This document shows, one piece after another, positions 17,822 to 25,487 of a stretch of DNA of 28,496 nt. Under the pieces are notes generated by a model, which was not told the DNA's origin, ran no database searches, and was given only the letters and a program-made list of their open reading frames with translations. This stretch comes from a virus: positions 1 to 28,496 of IMG/VR virus record IMGVR_UViG_3300012936_000121; one strand, written 5' to 3'. The position numbers were made by a program, and so were the translations under genes. Each line of letters begins with the position of its first letter. Position 1 is the stretch's first letter.

Positions 17822-17845
17822 GAACAATGATAAGTGCGTAGTTAA

Positions 17846-18295
17846 TTAGGAGGATAAAAATCCTGCATTTTCATCAAACGTAAATTTCATTGCTTCTGAT
17901 ATGTTGTAAGGCAAATACTCCAATTCTATTTCAATTTGTATACCACTTTCATATTGGTCTACAATTATCTTCTTTACTTTTACCCTTGGGTCTGAACTTA
18001 CAATTCTTGTAATGTTCTGTGATATTGCATCTTTTAATGCTGGTGTCAAAGGTTCAAATAAAACGTCCCAAATAATAGTTCCAAATGTAGGATCTGATAG
18101 TTTTTCGCCTTGCCTAATGTGGAAATGATTTATTATATCTTGTTTAATTAAAGCAATATCGTACAATACAGGATTTGAATTATTAGGATTAACCGTGCTT
18201 ATACCTCGGTAATACTTGCTACCTATATCATAAGAATCTTTTGCATTACCTTTTACAGTTATATCTTTAAATAATTTTTTTTCTAATGAGCTCAT
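17846..18295 (-). CDS. 25: Baseplate wedge/sheath initiator gp25
   Basis: At 149 aa this matches the gp25/GPW lysozyme-like family length (T4 gp25 is 132 aa). The family contributes to the baseplate core bundle and nucleates tail-sheath assembly. Visible family features are the central ALIKQDIINHFHIRQGEKLS, PTFGTIIWDVLFEP (containing the conserved Glu-Pro core motif), and a C-terminal helix and strand with VKVKKI and IQIEIELEYLP. The ATG is 12 bases after the gp5 stop. No clear Shine-Dalgarno is seen, so translation may be coupled to gp5. It sits just before gp6, as in T4. Confidence 0.93.
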   Translation of the reverse strand: MSSLEKKLFKDITVKGNAKDSYDIGSKYYRGISTVNPNNSNPVLYDIALIKQDIINHFHIRQGEKLSDPTFGTIIWDVLFEPLTPALKDAISQNITRIVSSDPRVKVKKIIVDQYESGIQIEIELEYLPYNISEAMKFTFDENAGFLSS

Positions 18296-18307
18296 ACTGT
18301 ATTTAAC

Positions 18308-19906
18308 CTATTGTTTTTTGAATGTGTCCTTGATTGTTGGTGCTTCTGGTAACACAGTTTCTGCATCTTCTGACACATCTGTTTTATCAATTGTATGCAA
18401 TGTAGGATCAATACTTTCATGTCCTTGCCAAGGTTCGTGTTCCGGTACTCTTTTAGGCGTTTTAGCATCGTTAGCATCTTGTGCTGAAGTAGGAGCAGTT
18501 GGTGGACTTGCACCATACCCTCCCAATTGTTGATAAGCACCTGGATTTGGCCAAGATGCTCCTGCTGCTGTACCATTAACATTACCTGCCTGTACCATAG
18601 GTGTGTTAACCATTTGAGATACTAATGCTTTACCTGTGACATCAATGTTATTCATATGTGTATTAGGAGTATCAATATCTAGTTTTCCCGCTGTTGTAAT
18701 TTTGCCATCTTCGCCAGCTTTGATTTCAATATTCATTGCAGCTGTATCCAAAATATTTTCTCCTGCTTTTCTTTCAATATTAATTCCAGCTGTCTCAAAA
18801 ATATTTTCTGTAGCATTTAAATTTATGTTTCTGCCAGCTTGTAAATTAATATCTCTATCTGCTTTAAAATTGAAATCATTTTCTGTATGGATACTTACAC
18901 TGTCTTTTGAATAGATATCAATTTTTCCGTTAGCTGTAAGTTCTATCCAACTGTCACCACTACCATGTGAAATATAAATTAAATCTTCTGAATTATGTAA
19001 AAGTATTTGATGTCCTGTTCTAGTACGTAATTTTAAAAAATCATTTGCAGGTAAAGTAGGATCTCCTGATTCTCCTGCTTCTACATCTGCATATGCCGCA
19101 GGCCCTTCGCTTGCTTTTGTTTTTCTTACAAAAGCGGCATCACCGTCATCCATAATAAATGTACTACCACCTAGTCTGCTAAATGGCACTTGACTTTGTG
19201 CAAATTTTTCACCGTATGCTGCTTTTGGTTTTCCTGGACGTCTATCAAGAGCACCAGGAGTACTCCAACCAAACACCATACTAGGAACTTCCCTTCTTGC
19301 ACTAGATGTGTTAGTACCTCTTACATGATCCGCTATTAATCCAGCCTTTTTAAGTTGCTCCACTTGATCAGGGCTGTGTGGTTTTATGTATTGTGTAGCA
19401 TCTTTTCCTGCACCTGTTTCAACTTTTTTATTATATTCGCCTACAGGCAAAGCAGTACCTTTATCAGCATCATTAAATGTAGTAGATGCACCACCTGGAA
19501 GCATAAAATTCATATTCTTATCTTGTACACATCCTATCCAATATCCATGGCCATAATTTTCTTCTGCAAAGAATACAATTACCTTGACTCCAACATCGGG
19601 TGGAATAGCCCACATACCATAACTTTTTTGTGTAAAGTCATATCCTGCATTTTTAGAAACTCCGCTTCTTGGCGTGACTCCATAAAAAGGACTCACATAA
19701 GAACACGGAACAGTGTAACCTGCACTTGTTTCAGAATCTTCATTTCCTGTTTCAGTAATTTTTAAAATTTCAACTTCTAAACGACCCATGAAATCAGAAT
19801 CTAAATGATTAGTAATTCTACCAACAAAAGGTCCACTGCCTTTCATCCAGTCAGGTGCGACACCTCTTGTAAGTCTATTTGATTTTTTTGGGTCTACTTG
19901 TCTCAT
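18308..19906 (-). CDS. 5: Baseplate hub/needle protein gp5 without lysozyme domain
   Basis: This is the T4 gp5-like central spike protein at 532 aa. Residues about 20-140 form the OB-fold (FVGRITNHLDSDFMGRLEVE, then YGVTPRSGV and GMWAIPPDVGVKVIVFFAEE), typical of gp5 and VgrG. Residues about 300-425 carry the needle beta-helix with octad-like repeats (KADRDINLQAGRNINLNATE and similar). In T4 a lysozyme domain lies between these parts. Here the middle has no recognisable T4-lysozyme motif, which agrees with other marine T4-like phages, so it probably pierces but does not digest the wall. The C-terminal ~100 residues are Pro/Ala-rich and charged (VPEHEPWQGHE). Upstream TAGGAA precedes the ATG. 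The 812-aa gene ends 8 bases before it. Confidence 0.9.
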   Translation of the reverse strand: MRQVDPKKSNRLTRGVAPDWMKGSGPFVGRITNHLDSDFMGRLEVEILKITETGNEDSETSAGYTVPCSYVSPFYGVTPRSGVSKNAGYDFTQKSYGMWAIPPDVGVKVIVFFAEENYGHGYWIGCVQDKNMNFMLPGGASTTFNDADKGTALPVGEYNKKVETGAGKDATQYIKPHSPDQVEQLKKAGLIADHVRGTNTSSARREVPSMVFGWSTPGALDRRPGKPKAAYGEKFAQSQVPFSRLGGSTFIMDDGDAAFVRKTKASEGPAAYADVEAGESGDPTLPANDFLKLRTRTGHQILLHNSEDLIYISHGSGDSWIELTANGKIDIYSKDSVSIHTENDFNFKADRDINLQAGRNINLNATENIFETAGINIERKAGENILDTAAMNIEIKAGEDGKITTAGKLDIDTPNTHMNNIDVTGKALVSQMVNTPMVQAGNVNGTAAGASWPNPGAYQQLGGYGASPPTAPTSAQDANDAKTPKRVPEHEPWQGHESIDPTLHTIDKTDVSEDAETVLPEAPTIKDTFKKQ

Positions 19907-19914
19907 TTATATTC

Positions 19915-22353
19915 CTAAGTAACATTTCCTAGTCCAGAACCAGATGCTGGCGGTGGTGCAGATGTAGTAGTACCTCCTGGATTTCCACCGTCTCTTGGTC
20001 TAGATGATGGAGTTTCTCCAGAAGATGATTTTTTATCTGTTTTTTCTTCAACTGCTTTGTTTCCTTCTGTAGTTGGCTCTACTTTTGTATCTTCTCCTGG
20101 CTGATTTCTTCTTCTAATTAATTTCATTTGTTGTGTAAATGTTCCTCCAGTAAAACTATTCTGGCATGTCATTACATTGTAAACTCCACTAAATGCTCCA
20201 ACCGGAGATGTAGCAACACCTGGAAAATCCATCCAATTTCCTGCACCATAATCTAAAGGTGTTCTAAAATTAATTTCTATATCTACTTCGCTACTTTGGT
20301 AATCCATTGTGCCATCTTTTGTTATGTTAATTAATGGCGTTTCAGGAGCATTATAATTACCCATTCCACTGTCAGCAATGTAATAAGGGTCTCCCCATAT
20401 AGTCATATTTGCAGTTACCAAATCAACAGTACTGTTCACAAGTGCATCATTAAAGTCCCTAGCTACAGAAGTTTTAATACTGTTTAAATCACCTGCACCA
20501 CCAGAACCCCTTCCTCCTGAAGTATTAGATTGTTTTTCTTTTGTAGCAACATTACCACTAGCAGAAACATTCGACGTATCTCCTTTTGCTAATTTTACAT
20601 CTGCTTCATCATTAGTTTTTGCAACTTGTTCAGAGTCTTTATCTTTTACTCCTGCTTTATTTTTTCCGCCAAATGGTGTAATTGCTGTAAAAAATGCTGC
20701 GTCAAAATTTATGTCAAACTCTAATATATCATCGTTCTGTCCTGTATAAATGTAATCATATTTTTTACAAGCCTGTTGTTTTAGCATTTCAATACCTGGG
20801 CTAGATTTTGTACTAGGCTGATACCTGCTTACATGTGCTTTGTAAGGAACAACTCTATATACATAAATTTTAGGATATTCTCCTGTAAGATCCATTTGTT
20901 CATGATCGGTAATATTATAACAATCTGCTTCAACTCTAAACCAAGGTATGAATCCATTTGCGTCAGGTTCTGTTGTAGCAATTTTTTGTCCGTACTCACT
21001 TAGAATGACAATTTCTTCTATCATTTCTTGAAAATTTGTGCCCGATTTAAACGTAAGTGAACGTAGATTATTACTAATTTGTACTTTGCCTCTAGAAAAA
21101 ACGCCCGGCTTACCTTTTACTTCTACAAACTTAGGTTTACCAAACGGTTGTTTACCCCCATCTAAAAATGATTTTACTAATTTACTTTTACCAATTTCAT
21201 TTATATTCTCATCTTTTTCTGCGTATTCTCTAATGCTTTCTCCTATTTTACTTCTTTGAACTACAATTCCTAATAGCTTGGATAGTTCTGCATCAAAGTC
21301 AGCAGGAATTGGAGCATTTTCTGTACCTGTGATACTTTCATATATTCTACGTTTATCTTCTTCTGAAAAACCAGAACTTCCTGGTCCAGCACTGGTAGGA
21401 TTGACAGTGGCTGCATCTACTTTTTCTTGCGAGCCTCCAAGACCTTCGGTTGCACTATCTCTCTTTGTAGGAAATAAAATAACAAATTCGTCTGGTGTAA
21501 TTACATCTTCTGATTTTTTCTTTTCTTGTTCGCGTCTATTAATATGTTGCATTAAACTTTGGCCGCCTGCTTGTAACAACTCTTGAACAGTTCTTCCTGT
21601 TATAGTCACATCAGTCTTAATACTTTGAATTTGATTTGTGAGTGCTTGTTCGTGCCATGGTATAGCTTGAACATTGTATACGCTTCCGCCTTCTGTTACT
21701 TCAAAATCTATGTTTACTATTTTTATTGGAAATATACGGCGTGTTCCTGGTTTTGAAATGTTGTTGCCATTACCGTCGTAGCCCTTAAATTCTACAGATA
21801 AAACAAAAGGAGCCATTAAATAATTTTTGTGTCCTGACCTTAGCGAAGCAACTTGTAATGCTTGTAAGAATAAACCCATACTAAGTGGCTCTGTAACTTT
21901 AAAACTTATGTCTGTTGCATTTGAATGTTTTGTTTGAGGATTAAATCCTATAATTGTGCCTATTTCTACATCATCTATATAATACTCTACTTTGCCAGCA
22001 CCTTCATACACTGTTGCAGCACCAGAACCTGCTCCTCCTCCTGATTTTAAAATCACAGTAGATGGATCAGATATTCTATAAGTTAAGTCTGGAAAATTTA
22101 TTTCAAAATTATTTAAACAACCAAGTGTAAACACATAGTTGTAACTTGCAAAATCTCTAAGTTCGTTTGGAAAGGGAGGGCCACCTCCTAATAATCCTGT
22201 TGCGGCGGCAATCTGACTTATCACTTCAGCAACACCTCCTGAGAAATATTGTTGTTGTTCAGGTTTAACACCAGTTGAAGGATTTACTGTAGCTCCTTTA
22301 ACTCCTGAAGCTAGTCCTTTGATTGTGTCAATGCCTCTGCCTACTGTAATCAT
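19915..22353 (-). CDS. Putative baseplate hub protein (gp27 position), 812 aa
   Basis: I do not recognise this family with certainty. The gene lies between gp53 and gp5, where a gp5 partner is expected, and has hub-like features. One is a strand-rich core (PFVLSVEFKGYDGNG, RRIFPIKIVNIDFEVT). Another is a late segment ending YNVMTCQNSFTGGTFTQQMK, then LIRRRN. The pattern Y-x-V-x3-x-(H/N)-x-F-x-x-G-x-F-x-Q-x-(L/M)-x-(L/I)-x-R closes many phage hub proteins of the gp27/gpD class. The N-terminus is Gly-rich; residues about 270-360 are charged and low complexity; and the last ~60 residues are Pro/Ser/Gly-rich and probably disordered. T4 gp27 is only 391 aa, so this would be an expanded form. A role as the ring beneath the tail tube that holds gp5 is inferred from position and the C-terminal motif. 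Confidence 0.6.
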   Translation of the reverse strand: MITVGRGIDTIKGLASGVKGATVNPSTGVKPEQQQYFSGGVAEVISQIAAATGLLGGGPPFPNELRDFASYNYVFTLGCLNNFEINFPDLTYRISDPSTVILKSGGGAGSGAATVYEGAGKVEYYIDDVEIGTIIGFNPQTKHSNATDISFKVTEPLSMGLFLQALQVASLRSGHKNYLMAPFVLSVEFKGYDGNGNNISKPGTRRIFPIKIVNIDFEVTEGGSVYNVQAIPWHEQALTNQIQSIKTDVTITGRTVQELLQAGGQSLMQHINRREQEKKKSEDVITPDEFVILFPTKRDSATEGLGGSQEKVDAATVNPTSAGPGSSGFSEEDKRRIYESITGTENAPIPADFDAELSKLLGIVVQRSKIGESIREYAEKDENINEIGKSKLVKSFLDGGKQPFGKPKFVEVKGKPGVFSRGKVQISNNLRSLTFKSGTNFQEMIEEIVILSEYGQKIATTEPDANGFIPWFRVEADCYNITDHEQMDLTGEYPKIYVYRVVPYKAHVSRYQPSTKSSPGIEMLKQQACKKYDYIYTGQNDDILEFDINFDAAFFTAITPFGGKNKAGVKDKDSEQVAKTNDEADVKLAKGDTSNVSASGNVATKEKQSNTSGGRGSGGAGDLNSIKTSVARDFNDALVNSTVDLVTANMTIWGDPYYIADSGMGNYNAPETPLINITKDGTMDYQSSEVDIEINFRTPLDYGAGNWMDFPGVATSPVGAFSGVYNVMTCQNSFTGGTFTQQMKLIRRRNQPGEDTKVEPTTEGNKAVEEKTDKKSSSGETPSSRPRDGGNPGGTTTSAPPPASGSGLGNVT

Positions 22354-22357
22354 TGAC

Positions 22358-22660
22358 TTAAATTCCTAAAAAAGTTTTTAAATTAGCTGCTTTTGGTATG
22401 TAAATTTTTAATCCTGCTTCAATATCATAAATTGGATCTTTGATGACATCCATATTTCTCTGAGCAAATACCCACCATAAATTTTGATCATCATATAAAT
22501 CATATGCCATTAAATCTGGCCTATGTGTATACTGTTCTTCAACAGTATATAACTTGTCATCATCTTCAGCAGGTATAGGTCTGATAGATAGTATGCCTAA
22601 ATACTGTTTGTTTATAATGTTTGTGTCATTCCAAGGACTATTTTTTTTATATACTGCCAT
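22358..22660 (-). CDS. 53: Baseplate wedge protein gp53
   Basis: This 100-aa protein matches the conserved part of the gp53 baseplate wedge family (T4 gp53 is 196 aa). The central stretch RPDLMAYDLYDDQNLWWVFA, then QRNMDVIKDPIYDIEAGLKI and YIP, is the LysM-like gp53 signature: a tyrosine-rich helix, a WW pair, N-x-x-D/I-x-D-P and a closing G-x-x-I-x-I-P. The ATG overlaps the stop of the upstream gp48-like gene by one base (TAATG), and the hub gene follows 4 bases after its own stop. In T4, gp53 joins neighbouring wedges around the hub. Confidence 0.88.
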   Translation of the reverse strand: MAVYKKNSPWNDTNIINKQYLGILSIRPIPAEDDDKLYTVEEQYTHRPDLMAYDLYDDQNLWWVFAQRNMDVIKDPIYDIEAGLKIYIPKAANLKTFLGI

Positions 22661-23511
22661 TAAATAAACCCACCACTTCCTTTAACATAGTTTCCATTTA
22701 CAAACTTCTGTAAACTAAAGTTTTCTACTGCTCTTCTGCTGTAAATAGGTTGAACTGTACATTGAATATTACTTCTAGTTGGCACATGACTTCCGCCAGG
22801 GCCTACGCCTTTAACATGTATGTAATCTACATCTTGGCTAAGTTCAACAGCAAATTGTGTTACAACTACTGGAACATTTTTAAATACATAATCCCCGTAT
22901 CCATTTAATTTTACTACTGGAGGTGGACTACCCGATTGCGGTGTATTTCCGTATGCCATTTTAGATACACTTCTTAAATAATGAACAGCGGCAAGCCAAT
23001 ATTGTCCTTCTAAAGCATTTTCTACGGTAAAATCACCAGTGATACTGAACTGATCCACTTGTGAGTTTTGATAAGCAAAAAATGGATAATTACTATGTAT
23101 AGGCTTTATAGGCGAATAGGCAGCACTATGAGTCACATAAATTTGAGGAGTGTAAGGCCAAACTAGCCCATTTGTTCTACTAAGTGGAGCAAGTATTGGA
23201 CTACTTGTAAAATTGCCCGGTAAACTTAATCTAACACGCCAATCACCCGGTGAATTTGCGTTTTGATTCCAGGTTGCTTCACCAAAGTCGAAGTCTTCGC
23301 TTTGTTCAGCGCCAAGTATACCTGTAGCACGAAGGAACTTTCCGAAGGATGATTCTTGTATGTTTTCAATAAATGCATCTTTAGCACGAGAACCAATATT
23401 TGATATATTCTCGCTTATTTCCCCTGCCCAATTAGGAGTAGAGGATTCTGGGGATGCACTATTGCGAGCTTGCGAATCAGCTATCCTTTTTATTCTATCT
23501 TCGTATGCCAT
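22660..23511 (-). CDS. 48: Baseplate tail tube cap protein, gp48-like (or gp54)
   Basis: This is the first gene of the minus-strand tail operon, at 283 aa. The C-terminal two thirds contain WRVRLSLPGNF, ENALEGQYWLAAVHYLRSVS, KMAYG, PPPVVKLNGYGDYVFKNVPV and VDYIHVKGVG. These strand patterns are those of tail-tube-like domains and of marine T4-like proteins annotated as gp48 tail tube cap. The first ~90 residues are a charged helical lead. T4 gp48 (364 aa) and gp54 (320 aa) share this fold and start the tail tube on the baseplate, so gp54 remains possible. AAGGAG lies 11 bases before the ATG, with a late-promoter-like element immediately upstream. Confidence 0.72.
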   Translation of the reverse strand: MAYEDRIKRIADSQARNSASPESSTPNWAGEISENISNIGSRAKDAFIENIQESSFGKFLRATGILGAEQSEDFDFGEATWNQNANSPGDWRVRLSLPGNFTSSPILAPLSRTNGLVWPYTPQIYVTHSAAYSPIKPIHSNYPFFAYQNSQVDQFSITGDFTVENALEGQYWLAAVHYLRSVSKMAYGNTPQSGSPPPVVKLNGYGDYVFKNVPVVVTQFAVELSQDVDYIHVKGVGPGGSHVPTRSNIQCTVQPIYSRRAVENFSLQKFVNGNYVKGSGGFI

Positions 23512-23534
23512 ATTTTTTTGCTCTCCTTATAACT

Positions 23535-23542
23535 TATTTATT
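23535..23542 (-). promoter_or_regulatory. Late promoter-like element for the tail operon (AATAAATA)
   Basis: AATAAATA on the minus strand matches seven of eight bases of the T4 late promoter, which is read by gp55-RNA polymerase. It would start transcription near 23529, just before the AAGGAG (23523-23528) that serves the gp48-like gene at 23511. It overlaps the -35 box of the divergent gp55 promoter by two bases. Confidence 0.6.
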
Positions 23543-23569
23543 GACTTTTTTAACTACGTAGTTTATAAT
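23541..23569 (+). promoter_or_regulatory. Sigma70-type promoter for gp55
   Basis: TTGACT (23541-23546) and TATAAT (23564-23569) are separated by exactly 17 bases: a full-consensus -10 box and a five-of-six -35 box. Transcription should begin near 23576. This leaves almost no leader before the ATG at 23578 and so supports the gp55 start at 23593, which has GGAG 5 bases upstream. Such a promoter is readable by unmodified host polymerase, as expected for an early or middle gene. Confidence 0.8.
23552..23563. promoter_or_regulatory. 12-bp palindrome in the gp55 promoter spacer
   Basis: AACTACGTAGTT is a perfect inverted repeat lying between the -35 and -10 boxes and abutting the -10 box. A dimeric regulator bound here would block the gp55 promoter. 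No candidate regulator is visible in the window. It could be chance in a short AT-rich spacer. Confidence 0.4.
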
Positions 23570-23592
23570 AAGAACAAATGTTTGGAGAATCA

Positions 23593-24429
23593 ATGAGAAA
23601 AATTAACTATTTGAATAATAAAGACATATTAGCTGAAATAGCAAAGTCAAAAAATACATTTTGCAGCTATACAGACAAAGAATATGCACAGTATGATATC
23701 ATACTGCCAAGTATAGATAAAGTGAATATCAGAACTATAGCAGAGGCAAAAAGAAACAAGGCAAAAAGATTAACAGTACAAGCATTTGAAAAGGCAAAAA
23801 GCGAAGGAAAAAAGGTAAAACAGGCAGAATTTGAAGTAGACTACAAAAAAATTGACAAATACGAACTAGTATTTAGAATTATGACATTTGATCATATTCC
23901 AGAAGAACCTGGTCGTAAGAAAAATCCAAAAACAGTAGCAGATACAAGAGTAAAATTAAATTTTCCACCATTTCAACATTATAAATTTAATGAAAATGAT
24001 GAACTAGTATGTATAGGCAAAAGTCACTGGGAAGGTGGTATGGAAAATGGATACTTCAATATGGTACACGGAAAAGCTACAGACAAACTAGCTATGATGT
24101 GGATTAAGTTGTGTGAAAGATATGCTACTAGAGGTAATGTACGTGGATACACATACAACGACGAAATGAAGGGTCAAGCAATTTTACAACTTGCTCAAAT
24201 CGGACTTCAATTTGATGAATCAAAATCACAAAATCCTTTTGCTTACTACACAGCGGCAGTAACAAACAGCTTTGTAAGGGTGATAAATTTAGAAAAACGT
24301 AATCAAAACATCAGAGATGATATCTTAGAAATGAATCATATGAACCCGAGTTACACTAGACAAGCTCAAGGAGAATGGGAAAACCAGCAAAAGAGAGAAA
24401 GAGAACTTCGTCAGCAAAATAGCAGTTGA
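23593..24429 (+). CDS. 55: Late-transcription sigma factor gp55
   Basis: This is a T4 gp55-like sigma factor that directs RNA polymerase to late promoters. The ATG at 23593 is chosen (278 aa) because GGAG lies 5 bases upstream and the earlier in-frame ATG at 23578 falls almost on the predicted transcript start. The C-terminal half (YTYNDEMKGQAILQLAQIGL, QFDESKSQNPFAYYTAAVTN, SFVRVINLEKRNQNIRDDIL) is the sigma region-2-like core, corresponding to T4 gp55 around its KNPFAYFT motif. The protein is longer than T4 gp55 (185 aa). The extra N-terminal ~130 residues are Lys/Glu-rich and include PFQHYKFN and GKSHWEGG. The C-terminus (ENQQKRERELRQQNSS) lacks the short hydrophobic-acidic motif with which T4 gp55 grips the sliding clamp. 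It opens the rightward gene set with gp47/gp46. Confidence 0.93.
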   Translation: MRKINYLNNKDILAEIAKSKNTFCSYTDKEYAQYDIILPSIDKVNIRTIAEAKRNKAKRLTVQAFEKAKSEGKKVKQAEFEVDYKKIDKYELVFRIMTFDHIPEEPGRKKNPKTVADTRVKLNFPPFQHYKFNENDELVCIGKSHWEGGMENGYFNMVHGKATDKLAMMWIKLCERYATRGNVRGYTYNDEMKGQAILQLAQIGLQFDESKSQNPFAYYTAAVTNSFVRVINLEKRNQNIRDDILEMNHMNPSYTRQAQGEWENQQKRERELRQQNSS

Positions 24430-24454
24430 CTTTTATCTAAAAATAACATATAAT
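24426..24454 (+). promoter_or_regulatory. Sigma70-type promoter for gp47-gp46 and downstream genes
   Basis: TTGACT (24426-24431) and TATAAT (24449-24454) are 17 bases apart, the same boxes and spacing as the gp55 promoter. The -35 box overlaps the gp55 stop codon TGA (24427-24429). Transcription should start near 24461, giving a leader of about 16 bases that carries the AAAGG ribosome site for gp47. Confidence 0.8.
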
Positions 24455-24476
24455 AGACTAAAGAAAGGTATGTATT

Positions 24477-25487
24477 TTGTTTAAGAAAGCGGCGGTGTTC
24501 ACGGATATTCACTTTGGCTTGAAAGGAAACAGCAAAATTCACAATGATGATTGTGAAGCATTTGTTGATTGGTATATTGATCAAGCTAAAGAAAATAACT
24601 GTGAAACAGGAATTTTTTGTGGCGATTGGCATCACAATCGTAGTAGTTTAAATTTAACAACTATGGACAGCACTATACGTTGTTTAGAAAAACTAGGACA
24701 AGCATTTGACAAATTTTATATGTTTGTTGGTAATCACGATCTTTACTACAAAGACAAACGTGATGTAAGTTCAACAGAGTTTGCAAGACATATTCCAGGT
24801 ATAACTGTAGTTGACGGGTTTACAGAAATTGAAGATGTTGCACTTGTTCCTTGGTTAGTAGGTGATGAATGGAAAAAAATACAAAAATGTACTTCAAAGT
24901 ACATGTTTGGTCATTTTGAACTTCCGCACTTTTATATGAATGCTATGGTACAAATGCCTGAGCATGGAGATTTACGGGCTGAACATTTTGTAAATCAAGA
25001 ATATGTGTTTTCAGGACATTTCCATAAACGACAAAAACAAGGAAAAATACACTATATCGGTAATGCTTTTCCACACAACTATGCTGATGCATGGGATGAT
25101 GGTCGAGGCATGATGATACTTGATAGAGAAAATAACTTAGAGCCACAATATTTAGACTGGTCAGAATGTCCTAAGTATAGAACAACAACCTTAAGCAAAC
25201 TGCTTGATCCACAATCTGACATTATCAAACCTAATATGTACTTGCGTGTTACATTAGACTTGCCTATATCTTATGAAGAAGCACAGTTTATTAAAGAAAC
25301 TTACATTAACAATCACAAATGTAGAGAAATAACACTTATACCACAAAAACAAATAGAAGAAATTTCAACAGAACTTGATATAAGTCAGTTTGAAAGTGTA
25401 GATGAAATAGTAGCAAAGGAGATATCAGCAATTGACAGTGACAGCTTCAATAAAAAAATGTTGCTTGATATCTATAACGAACTTTAA
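24477..25487 (+). CDS. 47: Recombination endonuclease subunit gp47 (Mre11/SbcD-like)
   Basis: This is the nuclease half of the gp46-gp47 complex, which resects DNA ends for recombination-dependent replication and host DNA breakdown. At 336 aa it equals the usual length. The calcineurin-like phosphoesterase motifs run in order: D10-x-H12 (FTDIHFG), G49-D50, G85-N-H-D88, G145-H, and G180-H-F-H-K-R. The start is TTG: AAAGG lies 8 bases upstream, and any later start would remove the first metal-binding Asp and His. An ATG at 24470 is out of frame and meets TAA after four codons. The stop overlaps the gp46 start (TAATG). Confidence 0.94.
   Translation: MFKKAAVFTDIHFGLKGNSKIHNDDCEAFVDWYIDQAKENNCETGIFCGDWHHNRSSLNLTTMDSTIRCLEKLGQAFDKFYMFVGNHDLYYKDKRDVSSTEFARHIPGITVVDGFTEIEDVALVPWLVGDEWKKIQKCTSKYMFGHFELPHFYMNAMVQMPEHGDLRAEHFVNQEYVFSGHFHKRQKQGKIHYIGNAFPHNYADAWDDGRGMMILDRENNLEPQYLDWSECPKYRTTTLSKLLDPQSDIIKPNMYLRVTLDLPISYEEAQFIKETYINNHKCREITLIPQKQIEEISTELDISQFESVDEIVAKEISAIDSDSFNKKMLLDIYNEL

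Noticed and set aside
19899-19906. TATAAATG at the gp5 start as a late promoter
   Set aside because: The match runs into the gp5 ATG itself, so a transcript from it would lack the gp5 start.
18308-19906. Lysozyme domain in gp5
   Set aside because: The middle of the protein has no E-x8-D/C-x5-T-type T4 lysozyme pattern and is Gly/Pro/Ala-rich.
15217-21586. Plus-strand frames opposite gp6, gp5 and the hub gene
   Set aside because: They are antisense shadows of well-supported genes, and their Ser/Leu/Phe-rich products reflect the reverse complement of the real codons.
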